From: Butyrivibrio sp. INlla21
Lineage (GTDB): Bacteria; Bacillota; Clostridia; Lachnospirales; Lachnospiraceae
Assembly (NCBI RefSeq): GCF_900116875.1
Contig: NZ_FPCC01000016.1
Location: forward strand, 16,459-80,458
Reading direction: 5' to 3'
DNA: 64,000 bases
Each line of letters opens with the position of its first letter. Position 1 is the stretch's first letter. Position numbers and translations under genes: made by a program. Below are positions 25,153 to 32,944 of the stretch, one piece after another. Below the pieces are notes generated by a model. The model was not told the origin of the DNA. It was given only the letters and a program-made list of their open reading frames with translations, and did not search any database.

Positions 25153-25500
25153 TCATCTCTCTTCAAGATACCTCACTACTTTCCCATGCTCCCGGGCATA
25201 CTCAATCTCAGATCTCGTACTATCCCCGATATACCCTCCAACGTTAATGACAAAAATCTCATCCGCCATATCAATCTTGCGCTTATGCATATCATCCAGC
25301 ATCACCTTAGTCTTGGTAAGCGTGCCCTCGTCCATGTTCTCCCACACTTCCTCGTCACCGGAATGCCCAAAAAGCCCAACACTGATAACAATGTTCCCCT
25401 CTAATGTAAGCCTCTTCTGCGCTTCCATAAACTCATCCTTAAAGCGCGTACTTCCGCATAATGTGATCACCTTATAATTTCCAACCATGATTTCATCCAA
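25153..25500 (-). CDS. Nucleoside 2-deoxyribosyltransferase-like protein (DUF4406 type)
   Basis: 115 residues. ITLCGSTRFKDEFMEAQKRLTLEGNIVISVGLFGHSGDE, with the GSTR motif, and ADEIFVINVGGYIGDSTRSEIEYAREHGK match the small Rossmann-like family related to nucleoside 2-deoxyribosyltransferases. These are often phage- or plasmid-borne, and their substrate is unclear. The start may be TTG at 25500 or ATG at 25488 (MVGNYKVITLCGS). It follows the SIMPL gene by 11 bp on the same strand. Confidence 0.8.
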   Translation of the reverse strand: MDEIMVGNYKVITLCGSTRFKDEFMEAQKRLTLEGNIVISVGLFGHSGDEEVWENMDEGTLTKTKVMLDDMHKRKIDMADEIFVINVGGYIGDSTRSEIEYAREHGKVVRYLEER

Positions 25501-25511
25501 CCAATCCTAAA

Positions 25512-26183
25512 TCACTCAATCTCCCAAACAACCGTGACAGTATCGGAAACCTCGATATCATCAGGTTCAATATCCATGGCTAAAGCTTTTACGTCACCAT
25601 ATCCCTCGCCATCAGGAAAAGCACTTCTCTCCATAGGAGAATAATCAAAACGAATTTCACCCCAAGAATAATCTATGCTCAATATATCTTTGAGCTTTAC
25701 GCCTGCTGCCCCGGTCAAAACCTCTGCTTTGGCTTTTGCATCGGTAACAGCCTTCGCAAGAAGAGCATTCTTGGACGCTTCCTTATCTTTTACCGTATAG
25801 CTAAGTTTGAATTCAGGATGAATATCTTTTGCATTTGCTATGGCATAAAGAATCTTCCCAAGCCTGCTGTTATCGGAATCAAATTCAACCTTCACCTCGT
25901 GTGTAAACTCATAACCTAAAAAGCGGTTCTTCCAACTCTTATCATGAGCCTGATAGCTTTCATGTCTAGGTCTGACATCAAACGAAAGAGTCTTAACATC
26001 AGTTCGTTCAAAGCCCTGCTTTTCAAGAATATCCTTTAGAATCTCCGTATCTTTTGAAGACCTATCAATAGTCTTGTCATACTCCTTATCCATCCCCTCA
26101 AGAGTCATAGTGATTATAGTCATATCGGGTTTAACCTTAAGGTTACCTCTACCTGTTACCTTTATTATTCTTCCATTAGCCAT
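25512..26183 (-). CDS. SIMPL-domain protein (DUF541)
   Basis: 223 residues comprising a single SIMPL domain: ITVTG-like start (IIKVTGRGNLKVKPD), EYDKTIDRSSKDTEILKDILEKQGFERTDVKT, and repeated YTVKDKEASKNALLAKAVTDAKAKAEVLTGAAG. No signal peptide is present, so it is cytoplasmic, unlike many periplasmic relatives. The start ATG at 26183 is nine bases from AGGAGG; a GTG two codons earlier is too close to it. The ribosome site lies inside the end of a broken acidic frame (26186-26383), which suggests the two were once an operon. Confidence 0.82.
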   Translation of the reverse strand: MANGRIIKVTGRGNLKVKPDMTIITMTLEGMDKEYDKTIDRSSKDTEILKDILEKQGFERTDVKTLSFDVRPRHESYQAHDKSWKNRFLGYEFTHEVKVEFDSDNSRLGKILYAIANAKDIHPEFKLSYTVKDKEASKNALLAKAVTDAKAKAEVLTGAAGVKLKDILSIDYSWGEIRFDYSPMERSAFPDGEGYGDVKALAMDIEPDDIEVSDTVTVVWEIE

Positions 26184-26185
26184 GA

Positions 26186-26383
26186 TCACTTACCTCCTTT
26201 ATGCTCGCGCCAATACTCCTCAGCTGCATCGTAGGCTTCGTCTTCATCTTCGTAGTCATCTTCATAATCATAGAACTCCTCGTACTTGTCATCGGCAAAT
26301 TCCTCTGCTGACTTATAATCATGTACATCGTAGGGATCGCTATTCTTCTTTGATGACTTTGTTTTTTTCTTAGTAGAGGTTCT
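26186..26383 (-). pseudogene. Acidic small reading frame lacking a start
   Basis: Sixty-five open codons end in TGA just before the SIMPL start. The peptide is basic at first (TKKKTKSSKKNSDPYD) and then extremely rich in Asp, Glu and Tyr, ending AEEYWREHKGGK. There is no ATG, GTG or TTG between the upstream TAG (26384-26386) and the end. The frame meets the truncated hsdM fragment here, so its 5' end was probably lost in the same rearrangement. Confidence 0.5.
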
Positions 26384-26957
26384 CTATATCCGTATTCTGC
26401 TCGGATAAACTGTCCCTATATGAAATATTGGGATTATCAACCCCATGAAGAAGCATATTCATCGCACCGATACGAAGCATTGTTCTGTCCATATCGTTGC
26501 CATAGAACATATCATTATTGAAATGATTTCTCTTTTTTTCATCCAAGAACATATCAGGGTGATTCTCACGAAGATATGTCTGCGCAGATATTAAGAAACC
26601 TGCTGATCCCATTGCAGGATCAATGATAATATCATCAGGCTGTGGTTTTGTAAGTTTGACCATTAAATCAATGATATGTCTTGGTGTTCTAAACTGACCG
26701 TTAGTTCCGGCTGTAGCTACCTTTGAAAGCAAATACTCGTATAAATCTCCTTTGGTATCTTCATCACCAAGTTCAAGCTGGTCTATACCGTCAACAATCT
26801 TTGTAAGCATTGCAGCCGTCGGGACTTTAAATATAGCGTCGCCCATGTACTTTGAATAAGCAGAATCGCCATCCTGATGAAGATTCTTAATAAACGGAAA
26901 TACGCCGTTCATAACAAGATCATACATCTCATCAGCGGAACCAAGGTTTTCTTTTTG
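26370..26957 (-). pseudogene. hsdM: Type I restriction-modification HsdM fragment
   Basis: The peptide covers only the middle of an N6-adenine methyltransferase. It includes DLYEYLLSKVATAGTNGQFRTPRHII and the SAM motif DPAMGSAGFL, then GNDMDRTMLRIGAMNMLLHG. It stops at NTDIENLY, exactly before the expected catalytic NPPF segment. Upstream, a TGA at about 26958 cuts the frame off from any N-terminus. With both ends missing and no hsdS or hsdR nearby, it is a remnant. Confidence 0.85.
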
Positions 26958-26970
26958 TCATTTTCATTCT

Positions 26971-27011
26971 ATTCAATTTAGTCATTTAACCGGCAAATGA
27001 CTAAATTGAAT
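26971..27011. repeat. 17-bp perfect inverted repeat
   Basis: ATTCAATTTAGTCATTT (26971-26987) and AAATGACTAAATTGAAT (26995-27011) are separated by AACCGGC. It lies just upstream of the hsdM fragment and could be an old operator, a recombination end or a small palindromic element. Confidence 0.8.
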
Positions 27012-27057
27012 TAATATGATGAGGTAATTGAATTCTATGAATCCTCTTTTAGATACA

Positions 27058-27133
27058 AAAAAGACGGCGCTATGTAGCGTCGCCTTTTCCAAGACACAAA
27101 AATAACCGCCCGAGCCTGAGAAACTAAGTGGTT
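27058..27133. other. Remnant of a toxin-antitoxin 3' end
   Basis: 27087-27111 is identical over 25 bp to 27692-27716, the 3' end of the small toxin-like gene and the antisense terminator. Here it is preceded by an unrelated terminator-like hairpin (about 27064-27087) rather than the toxin frame, and it ends with AATAACC/GGTTATT (27101-27133). This looks like a second copy that has lost its 5' half. Confidence 0.55.
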
Positions 27134-27205
27134 ATTAGACAATATTATCATATTACAGTGCTAACTGTCACTTCCCGAAGCGTTCTCTCCATAGTGCACA
27201 GCCTG

Positions 27206-27388
27206 CTATGTTAAAAACACGAGTGTATCCATAAACCAGCCTCCGGACTTTATAAAGACAACCAGCGATAATATCGCGAGAAACACGGACAAGACCATAT
27301 GCAGGATCTCTTTTTTCCTATTGTGAGTTATTGTGTGCATCATGTAGATCTCGCGCCATTTCATAAAGTGACGTATGCCGAAATACAT
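27206..27388 (-). CDS. Small membrane protein (uncertain)
   Basis: 60 residues with one hydrophobic segment (about 31-47, ILHMVLSVFLAILSLVVFI) after a basic N-terminus. A moderate AAAGG lies nine bases before the ATG. No homolog is recognised. It could be a decayed gene end within this rearranged stretch. Confidence 0.3.
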   Translation of the reverse strand: MYFGIRHFMKWREIYMMHTITHNRKKEILHMVLSVFLAILSLVVFIKSGGWFMDTLVFLT

Positions 27389-27468
27389 ACCGATAGCCTT
27401 TGTAAGTATTTCTAACAGGATAACATCCGGTCGGGGTTGGCGTCAAAAAATGTACTAAATAAGAATTA

Positions 27469-27496
27469 TTGAAAAAGAACAAACGTTTGGTAAAAT
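27469..27496 (+). promoter_or_regulatory. Promoter of the small toxin-like transcript
   Basis: TTGAAA (27469-27474), 16-bp spacer, TAAAAT (27491-27496) preceded by TG as an extended -10. The expected start falls at about 27503, exactly where the conserved GGTGCTACC begins. Confidence 0.6.
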
Positions 27497-27502
27497 ATTA
27501 AT

Positions 27503-27788
27503 GGTGCTACCATTCACGGTAGGCGGTTAGTCCTTCAACCGGAGGACTGTGACCTCCGTTTATCATAGAAATCTCGTATGAGAAATCCATGTTGGGAGGG
27601 AATGGCTTATGCTAACCATCAACGACTTGATTGCAGTTCTCGCACTGTGTGCGACGTTTTACAGTCTTGGATACGTTCATGGAAAGCGTGATTCCAAGAC
27701 ACAAAAATAACCGCCCATTGTCACGGCCATGACTGAGCGGTTATATTTCGCTTATTTATTCCGGGACTAACCGTCTATCGGTAGCACC
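27503..27788 (+). ncRNA. Structured toxin-like mRNA with complementary ends
   Basis: The predicted transcript begins GGTGCTACC (27503-27511) and CGGTTAGTCC (27524-27533). Its far end carries the complements GGACTAACCG (27764-27773) and GGTAGCACC (27780-27788) followed by TTTTCTTTT. The 5' and 3' ends could therefore pair, as in hok- and aapA-type toxin mRNAs. Internally, CCTCC (27553-27557) can pair with GGAGG just upstream or with the ribosome site GGGAGGG (27594-27600), giving a possible translation switch. Confidence 0.5.
27609..27710 (+). CDS. 33-residue hydrophobic peptide, candidate type I toxin
   Basis: The ATG at 27609 follows GGGAGGG by about eight bases. The peptide has a hydrophobic core (about residues 3-22, TINDLIAVLALCATFYSLGY) and a basic tail (VHGKRDSKTQK), the layout of membrane-acting type I toxins such as Fst. 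It is too short for standard gene calling. The stop codon lies inside the terminator of the antisense RNA, so sense and antisense transcripts overlap at their 3' ends. The toxin role is inferred from size, topology and locus structure. Confidence 0.55.
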   Translation: MLTINDLIAVLALCATFYSLGYVHGKRDSKTQK

Positions 27789-27794
27789 TTTTCT
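27700..27794 (-). ncRNA. Candidate antisense RNA (antitoxin)
   Basis: A minus-strand promoter (27801-27829) would start a transcript near 27794 that also begins GGTGCTACC and CGGTTAGTCC. It runs 90-95 nt to a strong terminator: stem ATAACCGC (27737-27744 side) with GCGGTTAT and five T (27702-27706). It overlaps the last codons and 3' region of the small toxin-like mRNA. Sequence-supported but unverified. Confidence 0.5.
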
Positions 27795-27800
27795 TTTATT

Positions 27801-27829
27801 ATATTAGCAGTTCTCTGCGGCTACGTCAA
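27801..27829 (-). promoter_or_regulatory. Promoter of the antisense RNA
   Basis: On the minus strand TTGACG (27824-27829) is followed by 17 bp and TAATAT (27801-27806); an overlapping TATAAT is at 27798-27803. It overlaps the 3' end of the radical SAM gene. Confidence 0.5.
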
Positions 27830-28575
27830 ATATCATGCCCGACTTTATGCTCGTTGGCGTCGTCCCATTCGTCGTAGATGTCGATGGCAGGATTTTGCGT
27901 GAGGTCGCGGTAGAAGGCGCTATCGTAGAATGTCTTGATCGCGGCGCTGTCGCGAGCGGGGCCGTTTTTGACTGTGGTGTAGATGCTAAGGTTCACGCGG
28001 TCGAAGTACTTAAGGCCCGTAGCAATATCTTTTTCCAATTGAGCGGTGGTCTGGCCTTCCATGCCGAACATGATGTTGATCCAGCTAAAGTGGCGGGCGA
28101 TCTGCTCGGGCGTCACGCCGGGGAGGCCTTTATGGAGGATGTCCTCTCTGATGTGCTCATCGAAGGTCTCGACGCCGCATCTGAAGATGGTCTTGATCCC
28201 GTACTGCCTAAAAAAGTCGGTAAAAAACGGATTGGCGTCTCTAAAGATGTAGTGTCCTTCGAGGATCACGGTGTCTATGCCTTTTTCGCGGCAGACCTCG
28301 CGGATGTAGTTGATGGTGGTAAAGGGAAGCTCTGTGTATGAGGCGGAGCACGTTACTTCCAGGGTAAAAGAGCCTACTTCTCTTCCTTTCACCTGTGCGA
28401 GGGCTTTTTTGTTTACGGCGTCGCTCTCAAGGACGGTTGAAGCTTTGTCGTCCTGATAGTCGCAGAAGGCGCATTTTCCCCAGGAGCAGCCAAGGGATAC
28501 AAGGAGGACGTTTTCTCTTTTTAATGAACTTGTCTTTTCATCTACAAGCTGGTAGCGAACGAGATCGTAGATCAT
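27826..28575 (-). CDS. Radical SAM protein, candidate queuosine-salvage enzyme
   Basis: 249 residues. The cluster motif is GCSWGKCAFCDYQ near residue 30, that is CX4CX2C rather than the usual CX3CX2C. GHYIFRDANPFF and RCGVETFDEHIRE follow as SAM-barrel strands, and NIMFGMEGQT in the last third. Its ATG overlaps the stop of the queuosine precursor transporter gene (ATGA), and both lie behind a preQ1-I riboswitch. A role in queuosine or queuine salvage is therefore likely, as for the QueL radical SAM lyase known from Clostridioides difficile. Identity with QueL itself is an inference from context. Confidence 0.75.
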   Translation of the reverse strand: MIYDLVRYQLVDEKTSSLKRENVLLVSLGCSWGKCAFCDYQDDKASTVLESDAVNKKALAQVKGREVGSFTLEVTCSASYTELPFTTINYIREVCREKGIDTVILEGHYIFRDANPFFTDFFRQYGIKTIFRCGVETFDEHIREDILHKGLPGVTPEQIARHFSWINIMFGMEGQTTAQLEKDIATGLKYFDRVNLSIYTTVKNGPARDSAAIKTFYDSAFYRDLTQNPAIDIYDEWDDANEHKVGHDI

Positions 28576-29300
28576 GCTGCTTCCTCCGAGAGAGTTTCGT
28601 CCTTAGCATTTTCTTTTTCCAGAAGAATGCCGCTCTTACGGTTGAAGATGCCTGCAAGGTAGAGAAAAGGTGTGTCGCAAAGGGCGATGAGCATCTCGAT
28701 GATTGAGCCAGCGACAGCGACCTCGAGGCAGTAAAGGAGCGGGAATGTTCCGATAAATGCAAGGATCGAGAAGCCGAAGTTCTCGGCACAGTTGCAGAGG
28801 ATGGTCGAGAGGTTGTTTCTAAACCACATGTGCTTGCCGCCTGTCTTTTGCTTGAGCTTCTGGTAGATGATGACGTCGCCCCAGTTGGATAGGATGAACA
28901 TGATGCCGGAGGCTGTGGTGATCCTTACGGACATGGCGAATATGCTCTTCATTCCGGGATCGACGGTGTCGAAGGTGTTGGGGATGAAGGCTTGTGTAAA
29001 GAGTGCGAACAGTATGTAGGCGATGAGTGCCGCTGCTGCGATCTTGACTGCGTTTTTGCTTGCTTTGTCGCCGTATTTTTCGTTGAGGATGTCGGTCGTA
29101 AGGTAGGTCGATGCGAACATGACGTTGCCGAGCGCGGTTGAGACGCCGGCGATGTCGACTTGCTTGGAGACCTGTATGTTGGCAAATACCACGGCGAGAG
29201 CCATCCATGTGTAGAGGCCGAATTTGCCGAAGAGTTTGTCCATGAGGAGGACTCCGTAGAATATTACTATGAGTTCCATAATGCCTAGGAGTAGATTCAT
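28572..29300 (-). CDS. yhhQ: Queuosine precursor transporter (YhhQ/VUT family)
   Basis: 242 residues with about six membrane segments. FASTYLTTDILNEKYGDKASKNAVKIA is the signature of the QPTR/YhhQ family, which takes up preQ0, preQ1 or queuine. The start is placed at the ATG at 29300 (MNLLLGIME), since AAAGG precedes it. The longer open frame to 29438 runs through the riboswitch terminator and has no ribosome site. The last residues are Glu-rich. Translationally coupled by ATGA to the radical SAM gene. Confidence 0.9.
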   Translation of the reverse strand: MNLLLGIMELIVIFYGVLLMDKLFGKFGLYTWMALAVVFANIQVSKQVDIAGVSTALGNVMFASTYLTTDILNEKYGDKASKNAVKIAAAALIAYILFALFTQAFIPNTFDTVDPGMKSIFAMSVRITTASGIMFILSNWGDVIIYQKLKQKTGGKHMWFRNNLSTILCNCAENFGFSILAFIGTFPLLYCLEVAVAGSIIEMLIALCDTPFLYLAGIFNRKSGILLEKENAKDETLSEEAA

Positions 29301-29390
29301 TTCTTTATAACCTTTCTGATATGTATGGTTGGTGCAGGGGGAGTTAGATTCGGAGCGGATTCTCGTCGCGCTTCGCGGACGGATTATCCG

Positions 29391-29426
29391 GAAATAAAAA
29401 GGCTCCGCGCATAAGTACGCAGAGCC
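29391..29426 (-). terminator. Riboswitch-controlled leader terminator
   Basis: GGCTCTGCG and CGCGGAGCC (minus strand, 29401-29426) form a stem followed by TTTTTATTT. It lies between the preQ1 aptamer and yhhQ, so ligand binding would decide whether transcription reads into the operon. Confidence 0.8.
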
Positions 29427-29461
29427 ATCAGATTGCATGGTAATACATGTTGTTTCTAACT

Positions 29462-29507
29462 AGCCCTGGTTTTGTTTAACGACAGGATGGTGCAAACGAA
29501 CTGTCGG
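29462..29507 (-). promoter_or_regulatory. preQ1-I riboswitch aptamer
   Basis: On the minus strand P1 is CGACAG (29501-29506)/CTGTCG (29480-29485) around a 15-nt loop that begins TTCGTT. The A-rich tail reads TTAAACAAAACCAGGG (from 29479), closely like the tail of the Thermoanaerobacter tengcongensis preQ1-I aptamer. Loop GUU (positions 4-6) can pair with AAC at tail positions 9-11, the H-type pseudoknot register of the class. Placement upstream of yhhQ and of a leader terminator fits. Confidence 0.75.
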
Positions 29508-29533
29508 GGTTACGTAATGTAACAGCCTTGGGT

Positions 29534-29562
29534 AGTTTACTATGGCGCGAGGATGGTGTCAA
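29534..29562 (-). promoter_or_regulatory. Promoter of the queuosine-salvage operon
   Basis: TTGACA (29557-29562), 17-bp spacer, TAAACT (29534-29539) on the minus strand. The predicted start, about 29527, is some 20 nt before the preQ1 aptamer. Confidence 0.6.
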
Positions 29563-29993
29563 GGGGGTGTGGTTATGATATAGTTATATAAAACCAAATG
29601 TGGGGGAAATATGGAAGAAAACAATAACAACAATATTGTAAACAACGAGAAGGCTCCGCGGAAGGGACTGAATAGGGCTCGGCGGAGCTGAAATTTGCGG
29701 TTTGTGCATGCGAATCGACGTTTTCTTTGATTTCGCATGTCGTTTTTGCCTGAATTATCAGCATTTCATTCAATATTTGAAGGAAAACGAAGGTGAGTGA
29801 GCATGCGTAGCGAGCATTTCTGTTAAAGCGCATGCTTTTTGGGAAAAATCGAGCACGCATATCCGCTAGAAAAGCCGTTTGGCATGTCGGAAGACGGTAT
29901 TGTGATAAGTTTTGGAGAGTAGGCGTGCCTAGGGTGCCGAATGATTCTCAGTAAATGTGTTATACTAGAAAGTGCACTGACGGAGGTAAAGAT
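29563..29993. other. Intergenic region, no convincing gene
   Basis: Between the queuosine promoter and the small plus-strand gene. A 26-residue frame on the plus strand (29611-29691, beginning MEENNNN and ending RARRS) follows GGGGG; it resembles the hydrophilic N-terminus of longer membrane proteins and looks truncated. A TATACT -10 (29961-29966) precedes the next gene. Nothing else is supported. Confidence 0.4.
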
Positions 29994-30182
29994 ATGGAGA
30001 AATTCTTGGATACATTTATGAATAAGGTGAAGGTGGAAGGAAAAACCGAGGCATATCATGAGATAACTATTAATATGATCAAAAATGGTATTCCGGTAGA
30101 TACGATTTCTGCTTCAATACCTGATCTGCCCAAGGATGAGATACAGGAGATTTTTGATAGTATCATGAAGGATAAAGAATAA
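29994..30182 (+). CDS. Small 62-residue protein resembling a PD-(D/E)XK transposase tail
   Basis: The start is placed at the ATG at 29994, seven bases after GGAGG. Residues 1-62 (MEKFLDTFMNKV, KTEAYHEITINMIKNGIPVDTISASIPDLPKDEIQEIFDSI) resemble the C-terminal region of Rpn/PD-(D/E)XK transposase-type proteins, in which a short helical pair follows the KxEGxxE linker. It is free-standing with its own promoter-like TATACT and ribosome site, so it may be an independent gene rather than debris. It is followed by a 20-bp perfect hairpin. Confidence 0.6.
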   Translation: MEKFLDTFMNKVKVEGKTEAYHEITINMIKNGIPVDTISASIPDLPKDEIQEIFDSIMKDKE

Positions 30183-30219
30183 GGTGATGCGATAAGCGCA
30201 GTTTATTTCTATCGCTCAT

Positions 30220-30284
30220 ACAAGAGAAACCGCCACCACTGTTCTGCAAGTAAGCTTGTTCACTGTGGTGGCGGTTTCTCTTGT
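30220..30284. repeat. 20-bp perfect inverted repeat
   Basis: ACAAGAGAAACCGCCACCAC (30220-30239) and its exact complement (30265-30284) enclose a 25-base loop. It is far longer than a normal terminator stem and has no T tract. It lies after the 62-residue gene. Confidence 0.85.
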
Positions 30285-30307
30285 CGTCCGTTGTCGTAAA
30301 GCTCGCA

Positions 30308-30430
30308 CACTCAAAAAATCAAGCGCGCCTAAGGCGCACTATAATAACAAAGAACCCCATCATACCAAGCGAGCTTGGTGATGGGGTTCTTCATTATTAA
30401 ACCACTTCGTGGTGCTTGATTTTTTGAGTG
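30308..30430. repeat. Nested palindromic element, four-way-junction-like
   Basis: An outer 17-bp perfect stem (30308-30324 with 30414-30430) encloses three hairpins: GCGCC/GGCGC (30325-30337), a long stem AAGAACCCCATCA/TGATGGGGTTCTT continued by CCAAGC/GCTTGG (30350-30391), and ACCAC/GTGGT (30401-30413). The folded form is cloverleaf-like on either strand. The long inner stem, with TTTGTT on the minus side, probably also terminates groEL transcription. Confidence 0.75.
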
Positions 30431-30451
30431 ATGAGTTTTACTCGTTATCGC

Positions 30452-32146
<1,695 letters not shown>

Positions 32147-32210
32147 TCAGAAATCGATATACTCATTTCATTCGTATATCTTTTTTCTTCATGCATGTTC
32201 GGTCTTCAAA

Positions 32211-32248
32211 GTCAAATAATTCTCTGTACAAGTACAGAATTATTTGAC
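32211..32248 (-). promoter_or_regulatory. Intercistronic hairpin between groS and groL
   Basis: GTCAAATAATT (32211-32221) pairs with AATTATTTGAC (32238-32248), extended by CTGTAC/GTACAG. It is followed on the minus strand only by TTT, so it is more likely a processing or attenuation element than a full terminator. Confidence 0.5.
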
Positions 32249-32251
32249 CTT

Positions 32252-32539
32252 TCATCCCTTTATTATTGCCAGTATATCATTCTGCTTAACGATGATGTAT
32301 GTTACGTCGTCGAGCTTAACCTCTGTTCCGGCGTATTTGGAATAGATGACGTTGTCACCTTTCTTAACCTGCATCTTAACTTCCTTGCCGTCTACTACTC
32401 CGCCGGGTCCAACAGCTATAACTTCAGCCTGCTGGGGCTTCTCCTTCTCTGCTCCGGGAAGAACGATTCCGGACTTGGTTGTTTCCTCTGCTTCAAGTGC
32501 CTTGAGCACAACTCTGTCTGCAAGTGGTTGTAACTTCAT
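32252..32539 (-). CDS. groS: Co-chaperonin GroES (10 kDa)
   Basis: 95 residues, full length. [29 protein letters not shown] contains the mobile loop that binds GroEL, and KKGDNVIYSKYAGTEVKLDDVTYIIVKQNDILAII closes the beta barrel. Starts after AGGAGG. First gene of the heat-shock operon, directly behind a CIRCE operator. Confidence 0.98.
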   Translation of the reverse strand: MKLQPLADRVVLKALEAEETTKSGIVLPGAEKEKPQQAEVIAVGPGGVVDGKEVKMQVKKGDNVIYSKYAGTEVKLDDVTYIIVKQNDILAIIKG

Positions 32540-32585
32540 TATGGTGCCTCCTTTATATAATAGGTTCTTTTTTCTTTTTTAATTG

Positions 32586-32612
32586 TTAGCACTCTTTTAT
32601 CTCGAGTGCTAA
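32586..32612. promoter_or_regulatory. CIRCE operator (HrcA binding site)
   Basis: TTAGCACTC (32586-32594), nine bases, GAGTGCTAA (32604-32612): a perfect CIRCE inverted repeat just downstream of the predicted groES start site. Indicates HrcA repression; hrcA itself is not in the window. Confidence 0.97.
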
Positions 32613-32625
32613 CCCCTAAGAACAT

Positions 32626-32654
32626 ATATTAGTTACTTATAGGTGTATGTGCAA
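32626..32654 (-). promoter_or_regulatory. groESL promoter
   Basis: TTGCAC (32649-32654), 17-bp spacer, TAATAT (32626-32631) on the minus strand. The start would be near 32619, immediately before CIRCE. Confidence 0.6.
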
Positions 32655-32944
32655 ATATGGATATATTGGATTTGCTCGTTATTTCTTTTGTATACTCTCG
32701 ATAACTCTTTTATACTCTCATTTTCTTCTATTTCTCCTGAAACATTGATAAAACCAATATAAAAAAGCCTTTTCGGAGTTTATAGATTAATCTGTCGCAG
32801 TAAGATTTATTTTAGAATTATTTTATTATAAAGCAATTGCAATTAATCGTTTTACGGCGCATAATACAGATACTTAAAGATCAGTCAAAACACGGAGGTT
32901 TTGAGATTTGCTATACGCAAGCGATTGGCAAGGAGGTAATGCCT
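32655..32944 (+). other. Intergenic region with promoter for the next gene
   Basis: AT-rich divergent spacer. TATACTCTC occurs twice (32691-32699, 32711-32719). A plus-strand promoter TTGCAA (32837-32842), 17 bp, CATAAT (32860-32865) precedes the gene at 32945 with a leader of about 70 nt. No other gene is seen. Confidence 0.5.

Noticed and set aside
27835..28341. 168-codon plus-strand open frame
   Set aside because: Antisense to the radical SAM gene, which has a clear cluster motif and operon context; no ribosome site.
28819..29208. 129-codon alternative minus frame
   Set aside because: Overlaps the YhhQ coding sequence in another frame; Arg/His-rich composition typical of shadow frames.
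29301..29438. N-terminal extension of the YhhQ protein
   Set aside because: This stretch forms the riboswitch terminator and has no ribosome site at 29438; the membrane protein begins at the ATG at 29300.
29573..30059. Two minus-strand frames of 78 and 95 codons
   Set aside because: No ribosome sites, odd composition, and they overlap the promoter and start of the small plus-strand gene.
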